Source of the DNA: Mucilaginibacter pineti
GTDB lineage: Bacteria > Bacteroidota > Bacteroidia > Sphingobacteriales > Sphingobacteriaceae
DNA: 64,000 bases
Direction of reading: 5' to 3'
Assembly: GCF_900101875.1 (NCBI RefSeq)
Contig: NZ_FNAI01000001.1
Location: forward strand, 186,001 to 250,000
This document shows, piece by piece, positions 26,849 to 37,047 of this stretch (positions within the stretch are counted from its first letter, which is position 1; every line of letters starts with the position of its first letter). The translations under genes and the position numbers were made by a program. The notes under the pieces were generated by a model that saw only the letters and a list, made by a program, of their open reading frames with translations, did not search any database and had not been told where the DNA came from.

Positions 26849-27643
26849 TTAAAAAGCCGATTTTATAACACCGCCGTCGGCCCGTAAGGTGGCGCCGTTG
26901 GTAGCTGACGATAGCGGACTTGCCACAAACGTTACCAAGCTGGCAATTTCATCTGGTTGTATAAAACGTTTAATGATGGATGTTCCGCGCATGTTTTCAA
27001 AAAATTCCTTTTCTACATCGGCATTACTCAACCCTTTGTCGTTGGCCAGTGCGGTTATGAAATCGCCTACACCTTCAGAAAGTGTTGGCCCGGGCAGTAT
27101 GGTGTTTACGGTAACTGCGGTATGCTTTGTAAGCTCGGCCAGGCCGCGTGCTACTGCAATTTGTGCAGTTTTTGTCATGCCGTAATGAATCATCTCGGCA
27201 GGGATCTGGTAAGCTGATTCGCTGGAGATAAAAATTATGCGGCCCCAGTTATTGCTGATCATCTTATCGAAATAAGCGCGCGACAAGCGCACACCGCTTA
27301 AAACGTTCACTTCGTAAAAACGCAGCCAGTCATCGTCTGTTATAGCCGCAAATTCTTTGGGTTCAAAAATACCTACGTTATTAACTAAAATATCTACAGC
27401 GGGTAACTGTGCAATTAAATTTTCAACCTGGCTTTTGTCTGCAAAATCGGCAGCAATGCCTTTGATGTTTTGGTTGCCGGTTTCGGCCTTTAATTTCTCA
27501 ATCGCCTTATCAATTTTATTTTTATCACGACCGTTTATATATAATTCAACGCCTTCATTAGCCAATGATTTGGCGATAGCATAACCAATGCCGGCCGTTG
27601 ATCCGGTTACCAGGGCAACCTTGCCATTAAGTTTAAGATCCAT
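26849..27643 (-). CDS. SDR-family NAD(P)-dependent oxidoreductase
   Basis: Classical short-chain dehydrogenase of 264 residues: cofactor motif VTGSTAGIGYAIA (T-G-x3-G-x-G), structural L-V-N-N-V-G-I, catalytic Ser in F-I-S-S-E-S and Y-G-M-T-K. The C-terminal L-R-A-D-G-G-V is family-typical. The substrate is unknown. It is a single gene, convergent with the lipoprotein gene. Confidence 0.92.
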   Translation of the reverse strand: MDLKLNGKVALVTGSTAGIGYAIAKSLANEGVELYINGRDKNKIDKAIEKLKAETGNQNIKGIAADFADKSQVENLIAQLPAVDILVNNVGIFEPKEFAAITDDDWLRFYEVNVLSGVRLSRAYFDKMISNNWGRIIFISSESAYQIPAEMIHYGMTKTAQIAVARGLAELTKHTAVTVNTILPGPTLSEGVGDFITALANDKGLSNADVEKEFFENMRGTSIIKRFIQPDEIASLVTFVASPLSSATNGATLRADGGVIKSAF

Positions 27644-27809
27644 CGTTTATAATTTAAAATGTGTGTGTTTTTAAGTAAACACCACAAGCATGATACCGTT
27701 TTATGCCGCTGTCAGGTTTTAATATAAAAGATGTATAAACGTTGACAAATCCTAATGGTTATGCCAAAATCCAGTATGTGTGAATTATCGTTTACCCTGT
27801 AACGTTATC

Positions 27810-28196
27810 CTAATCAACGTCATCAACTGGCTCCCAAAGCTCAATAATGTTTCCTTCCGGATCCAGCACATGTACGAATTTGCCATATTCATATTCTGCA
27901 ATCTCATCAATAATGGTTACGTTGTCTTTTTTTAGTTCATCTACCAGCGCAACGATATTTTCTACCCGGTAATTGATCATAAATGGCTTGGCCGACGGAT
28001 TGAAATGTTTGCTATCCTGTGGAAACGTACTCCAGGTTGTGGATCCTTTTTTCGACGGATCGTCGTCCTGTCGCCATTCAAACGTTGCCCCGTATCCACT
28101 GTTAGGCAACCCAAGGTTTTTTGTGTACCATTCGTTCATCCCTTTCGGATTATCGCATTTAAAAAAGACGCCACCAATACCCGTTACTTTTTTCAT
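27810..28196 (-). CDS. VOC-family (glyoxalase/dioxygenase superfamily) protein
   Basis: A 128-residue VOC protein starting KKVTGIGGVFFKC and ending FVHVLDPEGNIIELWEP, the metal-site strand of the fold. Members include glyoxalases, fosfomycin-type resistance proteins and dioxygenases; nothing here selects one. It is the first of two VOC genes in this stretch on the same strand, 176 nt apart, but they are not close paralogues. Confidence 0.82.
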   Translation of the reverse strand: MKKVTGIGGVFFKCDNPKGMNEWYTKNLGLPNSGYGATFEWRQDDDPSKKGSTTWSTFPQDSKHFNPSAKPFMINYRVENIVALVDELKKDNVTIIDEIAEYEYGKFVHVLDPEGNIIELWEPVDDVD

Positions 28197-28372
28197 ATTT
28201 AAACGTGTTGTGAAATTAAAAAATGATATAAAAACAGAAGAAAAAGCTTTATATTATATTGGTAGCCTTTATAGCAATTTCCATCTATTTTTACACATTA
28301 CCAAATCTGTTTTAAAATCTTCTATTAATGCCTGATGAACGTTTTAATGGCACAACATATTTAGCTTAATAA

Positions 28373-28774
28373 TTAAAAGCCTTCCATATAAAACACATTA
28401 AACTTATGCCCATCCGGGTCGGCAAAAACAAAACCATAATATCCGTTGCCAAATTCTTCGGGCTTAGAAATAATTTTTCCGCCAGCTTTTTCAACTTCTT
28501 TTTCCCATTTATTCACCTGATCTACGCTTTGGGCCGAAAGTGTGAACATAACTCCGTTTGCAGTTTGCGAATCGGCTATTTCAATTTTCATGTTGGTTTT
28601 GAGGATGTCTTTTAAAAAAAAGTGCATTACAAAATCATTTTCGCCAACAACAAAACTTGTCAATTCGTTAGAGCTACGGGTGTTGTTACATTTAAATCCT
28701 AATTCGGTATAAAATTTTGTTGTTCGCTCTAAATCGCTTACGGCTAAATTTGACCATATCATTTTTGGATTCAT
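28373..28774 (-). CDS. VOC-family protein (glyoxalase-like)
   Basis: A 133-residue VOC-fold protein: MIWSNLAVSDLERTTKFYTE at the N terminus and YGFVFADPDGHKFNVFYME at the C terminus are typical of the YaeR/PhnB-like subgroup. The final D-P-D-G-H and E give a likely metal or substrate site. Function unknown. The 256 bp upstream contain the terminator of the TPR genes and otherwise nothing I can name. Confidence 0.85.
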   Translation of the reverse strand: MNPKMIWSNLAVSDLERTTKFYTELGFKCNNTRSSNELTSFVVGENDFVMHFFLKDILKTNMKIEIADSQTANGVMFTLSAQSVDQVNKWEKEVEKAGGKIISKPEEFGNGYYGFVFADPDGHKFNVFYMEGF

Positions 28775-28988
28775 AATTCTATTTTTTGATAAGTTATTTG
28801 TTTATAAACTGTTTAAACAAAATTATTGTTTGGATAGATAACTATTACGGTACGAAAACGACATTTAAACTGCTATTTGCGGCAGTTAGTGCAAATAGCC
28901 GTTTAAATGAAAAATATGTAAAGGCCTTAAAAAATGGCACAATGTAATTATTCCCATAATTAACATTATGTTAAGTAGTATATTCAAA

Positions 28989-29021
28989 AGAAGAGGAGAT
29001 TCTTGTGAAACCTCCTCTTCT
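28989..29021 (-). terminator. Terminator of the gyrA-TPR operon
   Basis: Perfect 10-bp stem AGAAGAGGAG (28989-28998) with CTCCTCTTCT (29012-29021), followed on the minus strand by TTTTGAAT. Confidence 0.82.
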
Positions 29022-29030
29022 GATAATGTT

Positions 29031-30296
29031 TTATTGAGCGCTGCCAGCTAAGGCATCAATTTGTTTTTTGATGGATGCTGCATTGGCATCATCTTTTTTA
29101 CCTAAATAATAGGTTCTTAAGTTTGTTAATGCATCAACCGATTTTGGTTGTAATTCAACCGCTTTTACCAGGTATGGTTTTGCAAGGTCGAACTGTGCGT
29201 TTGCTTTGGCAATTGCTGCATCGTATTCTTTTTGTTTGTTTGCAGGTAATTTATTTGCTGCATTGTAAGAATCAATTGCAGGGTTAAGTATTACGTAACC
29301 TAAATTTAAATTAGCTTCAAAATAGTTAGGATCAAGCTCTACTGCTTTTTTGTACATTTCTGCCGATTTATTGTAAGCTTCAACTTTTTGTGCCTGTAAA
29401 GTAGCTTTGGTTGCTGCATCTTTAGCTTTGCCTTGTTCTTTAACAATAGCTTCTGCCGTTTGTGAATAAGTTAAACCAGCATAGTAATACAAGGTTTTAT
29501 TTTTAGGATCGGCCGCTAACGCTGTTTGTATTTTTTCTACAATTTCTTTTTGCTTGTTTGCCGCAAGGCTTATTTCAATTTCTCTTTTGCGCAAATCAAG
29601 GTTGTTTGGATATTTAGCTACACCATCGGCAACAATTTTAAGTGCGCCTGTGGTATCCTTGCTTGCCAGGTAAACTGATGACAGATCAACATATGCAGTT
29701 TGTACCTTTGAGTAATTTGTGGTAAGCAATTTGGTGTAGTTTGCTATAGCCGCAGGGTAATTTTTAGCGTTTGATGCTGCTAAACCTGTGTAATAAATAG
29801 CGTTGGTATCTTCTGGCAAAACGGTACGGTAGTAATCAAATGAATGATAAGCTAAATCGTATTTACCGGCCTGGTATTCTGCAACACCTTTGGTAAGCTG
29901 GTATTGTGCAAGGTTTACTGTACCTGTGTGTATATATCCTTTGCTTTCGCCTTTGGTATCAAGTTCAGTTGCTTTTTTCAATGCTTCATCGGCAGTGGTA
30001 AACAATGGAAATGATGTTGCAGGTACACTATCCTGTACGGCCAAGCATGAATAAATAACACCTTTTAAGGCGTATGTTTGTGGTAAAGCGGCTGTTTTTT
30101 CGTTTGCTGCTGCTTTATCAATTGACGTTTTAGCATTTGTAAGGCTGGTATTAGCCATTGCAATCATCAATTTTTGACCTCTTAATCCTTCATATTTTTC
30201 ATATTCGGATTTTGCGTTGTTTAACTCCCCTTTTTGCGCAAACGCTGTTGCCGAAACCAAGCCCAGAAGGCCCGCCATCAAAAGTTTGATTTTCAT
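29031..30296 (-). CDS. Exported tetratricopeptide-repeat protein
   Basis: A signal peptide (MKIKLLMAGLLGLVSATAFA) precedes about 400 residues of TPR-type helices, for example ALKKATELDTKG, AIANYTKLLTTNYS, SAEMYKKAVELDPNYFEA and KPYLVKAVELQPKSVDAL. Probably periplasmic; a scaffold role is inferred. It is the last of three genes behind gyrA and begins 4 nt after the other TPR gene, so it is coupled to it. A related architecture in both suggests an old duplication. Confidence 0.85.
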   Translation of the reverse strand: MKIKLLMAGLLGLVSATAFAQKGELNNAKSEYEKYEGLRGQKLMIAMANTSLTNAKTSIDKAAANEKTAALPQTYALKGVIYSCLAVQDSVPATSFPLFTTADEALKKATELDTKGESKGYIHTGTVNLAQYQLTKGVAEYQAGKYDLAYHSFDYYRTVLPEDTNAIYYTGLAASNAKNYPAAIANYTKLLTTNYSKVQTAYVDLSSVYLASKDTTGALKIVADGVAKYPNNLDLRKREIEISLAANKQKEIVEKIQTALAADPKNKTLYYYAGLTYSQTAEAIVKEQGKAKDAATKATLQAQKVEAYNKSAEMYKKAVELDPNYFEANLNLGYVILNPAIDSYNAANKLPANKQKEYDAAIAKANAQFDLAKPYLVKAVELQPKSVDALTNLRTYYLGKKDDANAASIKKQIDALAGSAQ

Positions 30297-30300
30297 GTTA

Positions 30301-31419
30301 TTAATTGGTTAGCTGTTTTAGTTTATTGTTTACTTTATCTAATTGCTCTTTATTGGTGGTTTTGGTATAAACAAGCTGCAATGCCTGTAATCCCTTTACG
30401 TTTGCTGGCGATAGCTCGTTTGCCTTTTCAAGCCATTGTACTGCTTTGCCCAGGTTTTTAATTTCCTCGTCTTGCTGTTGGCCAATGGTGCTTTTCTTTA
30501 AATAAAGCAACCCTAAATTAAATACCGGCTCGTATGCCGATCCGTTTAACTCAATAGTTTGCAAATAAAGCGCTTCTGCCTTATCGTATTTATTTAAATG
30601 ATCATAACATGAAGCTGCAACAAATGCAATATCGGCGTTATTTGCATTCATGTCAAGTACAGATCCTATTAGTGGCTGTAACGATTTGTAGTCCTTTATA
30701 TTATTATAAATGTTTGCCTCGTCAAGCAATAAAAACCTATCGGCAGGTACCAGCCTTCTCCCCTTTTGCAAAACCTGCAGCGCTTTTACCGTATCGCCAA
30801 GTGATTTGTAAATGTTTGATGCTGTTTCAATATACTCGGCACGGGTACTGTCAACGGCTAATAAATTGCTGTAATATTTGGCGGCATCAACCAGGTTGCC
30901 CATTTTATTGTTGGAGTAAGCAATATAATCGGTAATGGGTTTAAAATTGGGGGCGTACTTGCGTGCGTTCTCAAATGCCTGTCTGCCGTTGGCAAAGTCG
31001 GAGTTGTTTACAAATTCAAAGCCACGGCGAATAAAGGTGTTAGCCAGGCAGCGCTTAGCATAGTCAAGCTCAGGTTGAAATTTGTAGATCTTGCTATGAG
31101 CCGTCAGTTTGTCAACCAATGCGGCTGTTTCCGGAAGTAAGTTTGGTGATTGCCCCAGCTTATTTGCCGAGTCGATATACAAAATGCTCGAATTGGCTAA
31201 TGCACGGTAAATATTCTTTTCCAGATCGGCCGAGTCTTTTCTTGAAACCACCAAACTATCGGCTGATTTTTTTGCCGCGCTCAGGTATTTCAGGTCGCTA
31301 TACTTTTTATAGTAAGCCAAATCGTTAACTACAACCTTTAGCGCTTCCTTTTGGGCAAACGCAAAGGTTGTAGTAATAAATGGTAATAAAACCGATAACA
31401 GGATTTTACGGTTCTGCAT
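30301..31419 (-). CDS. Exported tetratricopeptide-repeat protein
   Basis: The signal peptide (LLSVLLPFITTTFAFA, Q) is followed by TPR units such as AFENARKYAPNFKPI, AAKYYSNLLAVDSTRAEYI, ALQVLQKGRRLVPADRF and AEALYLQTIELNGSAYEPV. At 372 residues it is probably periplasmic. It lies 5 nt after gyrA and 4 nt before the second TPR gene. The tie to gyrase is positional only; no physical link is implied by the sequence. Confidence 0.85.
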   Translation of the reverse strand: MQNRKILLSVLLPFITTTFAFAQKEALKVVVNDLAYYKKYSDLKYLSAAKKSADSLVVSRKDSADLEKNIYRALANSSILYIDSANKLGQSPNLLPETAALVDKLTAHSKIYKFQPELDYAKRCLANTFIRRGFEFVNNSDFANGRQAFENARKYAPNFKPITDYIAYSNNKMGNLVDAAKYYSNLLAVDSTRAEYIETASNIYKSLGDTVKALQVLQKGRRLVPADRFLLLDEANIYNNIKDYKSLQPLIGSVLDMNANNADIAFVAASCYDHLNKYDKAEALYLQTIELNGSAYEPVFNLGLLYLKKSTIGQQQDEEIKNLGKAVQWLEKANELSPANVKGLQALQLVYTKTTNKEQLDKVNNKLKQLTN

Positions 31420-31424
31420 ATTAT

Positions 31425-33998
31425 TTATTCAGTTGGTTCGTCAGTTGTTGATTCTTCACTGCTTTCTGCTGCCTCGTCATCGTCGGCAGGGCTTACTTCG
31501 GCATTTTCATCAAGTTCCTTCACTTCATCCTCATCATGCTCAATTTTTGCTACCGAAGCAATTTCATCGTTACCTTTAAGTGTTATCAGCCTTACGCCTT
31601 GCGTTGCCCTGCCCATTGTGCGCAGTTCACTGATGGCAATACGGATAATAATGCCCGATTTATTGATGATCATCAGATCTTCTTTATCAGTAACACCTTT
31701 TATGGCAACAAGGTTTCCGGTTTTTTCAGTAATGTTTAAAGTTTTTACACCTTTACCACCACGGTTGGTTACCCTGTAGTCGTCAATATCGGTACGTTTA
31801 CCGTATCCTTTTTCAGATACCACCAAAACGGTGGTTTCGGCATCGTTGATACTTATCATACCAACTACCTCATCTGTTTCACCATCTAAAGTAATACCAC
31901 GAACACCGGTAGCTGTACGCCCCATCGGCCTAACGTTTGATTCGTTGAAGCGGATTGCGCGGCCCGATTTAAGTGCCATTACAATTTCGCTGCTGCCGGT
32001 TGTTAATGTTGCTTCAAGCAATGAATCGCCCTCGTTAATGTTAATAGCGTTGATACCATTGGCACGCGGACGTGAATACGCCTCAAGCGATGTTTTTTTG
32101 ATGGTACCTTTTTTGGTACACATAATAATGAAGTTGTTCTCCAAATATTCTTTATCCTTAAGGCTGATAAGCTTAATGTAAGCCTTAATGTTTTCTTCCT
32201 TAGGAATGTTGATGATATTTTGGATAGCGCGACCTTTTGAGGTACGTGTACCTTCGGGTATTTCAAACACACGCAGCCAGTAGCATTGGCCACTTTCTGT
32301 AAAGAACAGCATGTAGTTGTGGTTTGATGCCACTAACAGGTGCTCAATAAAGTCGGCATCGCGGCTGTTGCTGCCCAGCGAGCCTTTACCACCCCTGCCC
32401 TGACGGTGATATTCCGTAAGTGGTGTGCGTTTGATGTAGCCTTCACGAGATATGGTGATAACTACATCCTCATCCTCAATAAAATCTTCAGTTTGCATTT
32501 CGGCAGATGAGTGAACCATTTCGGTGCGGCGCTCATCGCCATATTTTTCTTTGATCTCTAAAAGCTCGTCCTTGATGATCTGCATGCGCAGGCCTTCGTC
32601 GTCTAATATCGATTTTAAGTGTTCAATAAGTTTCATTAAGCCGGCATACTCATCCTTGATCTTATCGCGCTCAAGTCCGGTTAAGCGGCGCAGCGTCATA
32701 TCTAAAATGGCACGTGCCTGTATGTCTGATAAACCAAACTGGGCTATTAAACCTTCCCTTGCTTCATCGGGAGTTTGCGAAGCACGTATCAAACGGATAA
32801 CTTCATCCAGGTGATCTAATGCTATCAGTAAACCTTCTAAAATGTGGGCGCGTTTTTCGGCCTCGGCAAGTTCAAACTTGGTACGGCGTACAACAACCTC
32901 ATGCCTGTGCTCAACAAAGTGATGGATCAGATCCTTCAGGTTAAGCATCATTGGGCGGCCGTTAACCAGCGCAATGTTGTTAACGCTAAATGATGTTTGT
33001 AAAGCGGTGTATTTGAATAAGTTATTTAGTACGATAGCTGCATTGGCTTCTCGCTTTACCTCGTAAACAACGCGGATACCTTCCCTGCTTGATTCATCGC
33101 GGATGGCAGAAATGCCTTCCAGCTTTTTCTCGTTAACAAGTTCGGCGGTACGCTCAATCATGAGAGCTTTGTTAACCTGGTAAGGTACTTCGGTAACAAT
33201 AATTCGTTCCCTGTCGTTACCGTGGGTTTCAATTTCGGCCCTGGCACGGATCACTACCCTGCCGCGACCTGTTTCCAATGCCTCACGCGGACCTTCAAAT
33301 CCGTAGATGATACCACCTGTAGGAAAATCCGGACCTTTTACATATTTCATCAACTCGGCAACCTCTATCTGGCGGTTATCTATCAATGCCATAGTAGCAT
33401 CAATTACCTCCGATAAATTATGCGGGGCCATATTGGTAGCCATACCCACCGCAATACCCGATGCTCCGTTAACCAACAGGTTGGGGAACTTGGCGGGCAA
33501 TACAGTAGGTTCCTGTAACGAGTCGTCAAAGTTTAATTGAAAATCAATGGTGTCTTTGTTAATATCGGCCAGCATTTCTTCGGCAAGTTTTTGCAAACGT
33601 GCTTCGGTATAACGCATTGCCGCGGGCTCATCACCATCAATTGAACCGTAGTTACCCTGTCCTTCAACAAGCAGGTAGCGAAGGCTCCATTCCTGGGCCA
33701 TACGTACCATTGTGTCATACACAGATTTATCGCCGTGTGGGTGGTACTTACCCATCACCTCACCTACAATACGGGCCGATTTTTTATAAGGCTTGTTGTT
33801 ATTTAAACCCAGATCAAGCATGCCGTATAAAACACGCCTGTGAACGGGTTTTAAACCGTCGCGGACATCAGGTAATGCCCTGGAAACGATAACCGACATT
33901 GAGTAATCAATGTAGGCTGATCGCATTTCCTCATCAATATTTATCGAAATTATTCTGTCTTCTTTGTGTGAATTATCGTTTTCTGTTCCTTCGGCCAT
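31425..33998 (-). CDS. gyrA: DNA gyrase subunit A
   Basis: The 857-residue breakage-reunion subunit of gyrase, which introduces negative supercoils. The active-site Tyr is Y130 in A-A-M-R-Y-T-E-A-R, and the GyrA-box is Q-G-R-G-G-K-G in the C-terminal wrapping domain, confirming gyrase rather than ParC. An acidic tail ends the protein. In the quinolone region [11 protein letters not shown]91 occupies the position of E. coli Ser83 and D95 that of Asp87. Two TPR genes follow in the same operon. Confidence 0.97.
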   Translation of the reverse strand: MAEGTENDNSHKEDRIISINIDEEMRSAYIDYSMSVIVSRALPDVRDGLKPVHRRVLYGMLDLGLNNNKPYKKSARIVGEVMGKYHPHGDKSVYDTMVRMAQEWSLRYLLVEGQGNYGSIDGDEPAAMRYTEARLQKLAEEMLADINKDTIDFQLNFDDSLQEPTVLPAKFPNLLVNGASGIAVGMATNMAPHNLSEVIDATMALIDNRQIEVAELMKYVKGPDFPTGGIIYGFEGPREALETGRGRVVIRARAEIETHGNDRERIIVTEVPYQVNKALMIERTAELVNEKKLEGISAIRDESSREGIRVVYEVKREANAAIVLNNLFKYTALQTSFSVNNIALVNGRPMMLNLKDLIHHFVEHRHEVVVRRTKFELAEAEKRAHILEGLLIALDHLDEVIRLIRASQTPDEAREGLIAQFGLSDIQARAILDMTLRRLTGLERDKIKDEYAGLMKLIEHLKSILDDEGLRMQIIKDELLEIKEKYGDERRTEMVHSSAEMQTEDFIEDEDVVITISREGYIKRTPLTEYHRQGRGGKGSLGSNSRDADFIEHLLVASNHNYMLFFTESGQCYWLRVFEIPEGTRTSKGRAIQNIINIPKEENIKAYIKLISLKDKEYLENNFIIMCTKKGTIKKTSLEAYSRPRANGINAININEGDSLLEATLTTGSSEIVMALKSGRAIRFNESNVRPMGRTATGVRGITLDGETDEVVGMISINDAETTVLVVSEKGYGKRTDIDDYRVTNRGGKGVKTLNITEKTGNLVAIKGVTDKEDLMIINKSGIIIRIAISELRTMGRATQGVRLITLKGNDEIASVAKIEHDEDEVKELDENAEVSPADDDEAAESSEESTTDEPTE

Positions 33999-34170
33999 TT
34001 TTATTTATTTGTGGAATCTTCTCTTATAATTGATCGTTAAAATTGAATTTTAAACGACCTGCGAAGTTAAGAAAATAGTTGATTATAGCACCATTTTTGG
34101 TAACAATAAACGAATGGATTTATGCACATCGGCAAAAAAATGTGGATATTATTTAGATGTGCAGATTTCA

Positions 34171-34233
34171 AATTTCAGATGTGCAGATGATTTCTGAACC
34201 TTGATTTTCAGGATTATCTGCACATCTGAAATT
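34171..34233. repeat. Hairpin element with GATGTGCAGAT arms
   Basis: Perfect 18-bp arms 34171-34188 and 34216-34233. On the minus strand it begins 2 nt after the stop codon of the following gene. An extra copy of the same unit lies at 34156-34170. The same family recurs at 39956-40014 after the GH15 stop codon. Confidence 0.85.
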
Positions 34234-34235
34234 AA

Positions 34236-34634
34236 TTACTTCACCTTTACCCAATGATCTTCAATGAGGTTGCCGTTGGGTAGTTTTGCAATTAACTTAA
34301 GGGTATCATTGCTTATTATATAGTTGTATTTAACAGTTTTGCCAAGTAGTTTTGATTGCTGCACGCAGTAGGTTTGCGTTTCCAGGCAGGTATCGGCATT
34401 TAGCTGGTAGGTGCCTTGTTCATAAACTACTGGCTTCTCCCCTTTTTCGAGCACCAAAGCCTGGTATTGGGTGGCGTTGTAGGTGCGCTGTAATTTATAT
34501 GCCGATGATGCGCTGTCGAGGTGACCGTTTACCAGTCCGCCGCGGTATTCCCAAATGCCCTCAAATGGGGTTGTTCCGCTTTTAAAAGCGCAAAGCGATA
34601 GTATGATAAGAAGTGGTAAAATGAGTTTTTTCAT
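34236..34634 (-). CDS. Small secreted protein, unknown function
   Basis: The signal peptide (MKKLILPLLIILSLCAFKSG) is followed by about 110 residues in a lipocalin/DUF4488-like pattern: GIWEYRGG, then Q-A-L-V-L-E-K-G-E-K-P and DTLKLIAKLPNGN. Periplasmic or surface location is likely. It begins 10 nt after hemF on the same strand and is probably co-transcribed; any link to heme is inference. Confidence 0.65.
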   Translation of the reverse strand: MKKLILPLLIILSLCAFKSGTTPFEGIWEYRGGLVNGHLDSASSAYKLQRTYNATQYQALVLEKGEKPVVYEQGTYQLNADTCLETQTYCVQQSKLLGKTVKYNYIISNDTLKLIAKLPNGNLIEDHWVKVK

Positions 34635-34644
34635 AGCTTAAAAC

Positions 34645-35559
34645 TTAAGCCCAGTTGATCCCTTTTTTTAACAGCGATAAGGTGCGTTCTTCCTCGCTGC
34701 CCGGCGCTGCCTGGTAATTGTAAAGCCACTTGGCGGTTGGAGGCAGGCTCATTAATATAGATTCGATACGGCCATTGGTTTCCAGTCCGAATTTGGTGCC
34801 GGCATCATAAACCAGGTTAAACTCGGTATAGCGGCTGCGGCGTTGGTATTGCCATTGCTGCTGCTCGTCGGTAAATTGTTTATGGCGGTTACGTTCAACC
34901 AGCTCGGTGTAAATTGGAATAAATGAACGACCAACAGCTTTTGAAAAATCAAAGATATTTTCCCAGGATAGCTCGTCGTTGGCGGTTAAGCGGTCATAAA
35001 AAATGCCGCCGATGCCACGGGTTTCGTTACGGTGTTTTATGTAGAAATAATCGTCGGCCCAAAGTTTAAACCGGTGATAAAAATCATGGTAATAGCTGTC
35101 GCATACTCCCTTTAAACCCGCATGGAAGAATTGCGCATCCTCATCTATAACGTAATGCGGTGTCAAGTCGATGCCGCCGCCAAACCAGCGTACCGGCGGC
35201 TGATCATTGCCAAAGGTAGATGGCATTTCAAAGTACCGGATATTCATATGGATGATGGGCACCAGCGGATGATTCGGGTGGATCACGATAGATACGCCGG
35301 TAGCAAAAAAATCATCAGATTGTACCTGAAGGGCGCGTTTCATATTATCGGGCAGCTGCCCGTGCACGGCCGAAAAATTAACCCCGCCCTTTTCAAACAC
35401 ATCACCGTTTTGTATTACCCGCGTGCGACCGCCGCCGCCGCCTTCCCGATCCCACTTTTCTTCCTCAAACCGGGCCTTACCATCAGCAAGTTCCAATGCT
35501 GCACATATCTCGTCCTGTATCTGCTGGTAATCGGCGGCTATTTGTTCTTTAGTTATCAT
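34645..35559 (-). CDS. hemF: Oxygen-dependent coproporphyrinogen-III oxidase
   Basis: Converts coproporphyrinogen III to protoporphyrinogen IX with O2 in heme synthesis. Signatures: GGGGRTRV near residue 42, HPNHPLVPIIHMNIRYFE, GGIDLTPHY and RNETRGIGGIFYD. The 304 residues are a normal length. A TACCTTTG box on the minus strand ends 5 nt before the ATG. The small secreted protein follows. Confidence 0.97.
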   Translation of the reverse strand: MITKEQIAADYQQIQDEICAALELADGKARFEEEKWDREGGGGGRTRVIQNGDVFEKGGVNFSAVHGQLPDNMKRALQVQSDDFFATGVSIVIHPNHPLVPIIHMNIRYFEMPSTFGNDQPPVRWFGGGIDLTPHYVIDEDAQFFHAGLKGVCDSYYHDFYHRFKLWADDYFYIKHRNETRGIGGIFYDRLTANDELSWENIFDFSKAVGRSFIPIYTELVERNRHKQFTDEQQQWQYQRRSRYTEFNLVYDAGTKFGLETNGRIESILMSLPPTAKWLYNYQAAPGSEEERTLSLLKKGINWA

Positions 35560-35564
35560 TAATG

Positions 35565-35572
35565 CAAAGGTA
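35565..35572 (-). promoter_or_regulatory. Promoter -7 box very close to the hemF start
   Basis: Minus-strand TACCTTTG matches TAnnTTTG, leaving about 5 nt before the ATG; the mRNA may be leaderless or nearly so. Confidence 0.55.
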
Positions 35573-35584
35573 GCTTTATTTAAG

Positions 35585-35701
35585 AATTTGAAAATTTGAG
35601 GATTTGAAAATTTGAAGATGACTTATGAAAGCAATTTTAAAATTCATAAATCATCATTTTGATATCATCTTCAAATTTTCAAATCGCCAAATCTTCAAAT
35701 T
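35585..35701. repeat. Octad-period inverted repeat abutting the MFS stop codon
   Basis: The left arm (35585-35621) reads ATTTGAAA, ATTTGAGG, ATTTGAAA, ATTTGAAG. The right arm (35665-35701) is nearly its reverse complement, made of 8-nt units (AAATTTTC, AAATCGCC, AAATCTTC), and overlaps the first two bases of the minus-strand MFS stop codon. Confidence 0.85.
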
Positions 35702-36932
35702 AGCTTATTTCCACATAGTTCAAATCCTTACCAAAGGTTTCTTTGAGCTGGCTTAAGGAGAATAGTGCAATTACTGTTAAGATACCCATCATGATATAGC
35801 CGCTGGTAACCATACCGTAATGAACCACAAAAGCATTAAAGGCAATGTTTATAGGTATCAGCGAACCGCGTACAAAGTTGGGTACCGTAGTAGTTACTGT
35901 CGACCGTATATTGGTGCCAAATTGTTCTGCCGCAATGGTAACAAAGGTTGCCCAATAACCCACCGAGCAGCCCATAAAGAAACAAATCCACACAAACTGG
36001 TGACTGTTAAGCCCTTTTGAACCAAGGTAATAAACAACGCTTACTACCGATAGAAGCAAAAATACCACCATGGTAAGCTTTCGTGATTTGGTAACCTGGG
36101 CCAGTAAACCGGCAAATATATCGCCAACGGCAATACCAATGTAGGTATACAACACGCCATCGCCGGCGCTCAGTGGTTCGGTAGCACCCAAAGCTTTGCC
36201 AAATTCTGGCGATAAGGTAACCAATACCCCTACCACGTACCATAACGGTGCACCTATTAAAATGCAATAGAGATATTTTTTTAGCCTGTCCCAATTGGTA
36301 AACAACATAAAGAAGTTTCCTTTGGATATATTGGTTTGCTCAATATTCTTAAACATACCCGATTCAAAAGTACCTATCCTGAGCAGCAATAAGGCGATGC
36401 CTAAGCAGCCGCCTACTTTATAAGCATCCTGCCAGCCATGCTTGGCCACCATAACAGCCGCGGCTGCTCCAAACAGGCCAATAACAGCTACTATCATGGT
36501 GCCGTATCCGCGTTTTTCTTTACTTAGGGTTTCGGCTACAAGGGTAATGCCTGCGCCAAGTTCGCCTGCAAGGCCTATCCCGGCTATAAACCTCACTAAA
36601 GCATAAGTATTTACATCCCGCACATAAGCGTTAGCAAAATTGGCTATGGAATACAGTAAAATAGAGCCGAAGAGTACTTTTATGCGGCCCAGCTTATCGC
36701 CAATTACGCCCCATAATATACCGCCCAGTAAAAGGCCAAACATTTGTACGTTAATGATAAACTGGCCTTTGGGTAATACATCGGCAGCTGAAACGCCTAT
36801 ATCCAGCAAGCTGGCTTTGCGCACTATCGAAAAAACCAAAAGGTCATATATATCAACAAAATAGCCAAGGGAAGCAACAAGAACCAGGAAAATCATGTTT
36901 CTGGTGGCTTTGGCGGCGGTAGTATCGGTCAT
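35700..36932 (-). CDS. MFS transporter
   Basis: Twelve-segment major facilitator. GYFVDIYDLLVFSIVRKASL in the first segment, then LWGVIGDKLGRIKVLFGS (loop 2-3 motif) and RFIAGIGLAGELGAGITLV place it among the metabolite:H+ symporter/sialic acid-type MFS. The substrate is unknown. The frame is open to 36995, but ATG 36932 (MTDTTAAKATRN) fits family N termini better. The downstream repeat shares bases with its stop codon. Confidence 0.85.
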   Translation of the reverse strand: MTDTTAAKATRNMIFLVLVASLGYFVDIYDLLVFSIVRKASLLDIGVSAADVLPKGQFIINVQMFGLLLGGILWGVIGDKLGRIKVLFGSILLYSIANFANAYVRDVNTYALVRFIAGIGLAGELGAGITLVAETLSKEKRGYGTMIVAVIGLFGAAAAVMVAKHGWQDAYKVGGCLGIALLLLRIGTFESGMFKNIEQTNISKGNFFMLFTNWDRLKKYLYCILIGAPLWYVVGVLVTLSPEFGKALGATEPLSAGDGVLYTYIGIAVGDIFAGLLAQVTKSRKLTMVVFLLLSVVSVVYYLGSKGLNSHQFVWICFFMGCSVGYWATFVTIAAEQFGTNIRSTVTTTVPNFVRGSLIPINIAFNAFVVHYGMVTSGYIMMGILTVIALFSLSQLKETFGKDLNYVEIS

Positions 36933-36992
36933 AATTGTAAATAATTGGTTGGCTAAAGTAGCAGAATTATGTATAAAACAGTAAATTTTTAA

Positions 36993-37024
36993 CACAAAAA
37001 AACCCCTGTAATTGCAGAGGTTTC
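36993..37024 (-). terminator. Terminator of the cold-shock gene
   Basis: A 9-bp stem with one mismatch, AAACCCCTG and CAGAGGTTT, is followed on the minus strand by a run of seven T, 24 nt past the stop codon. Confidence 0.75.
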
Positions 37025-37047
37025 TTTTTTAAGAACTTTTGGGTTAA

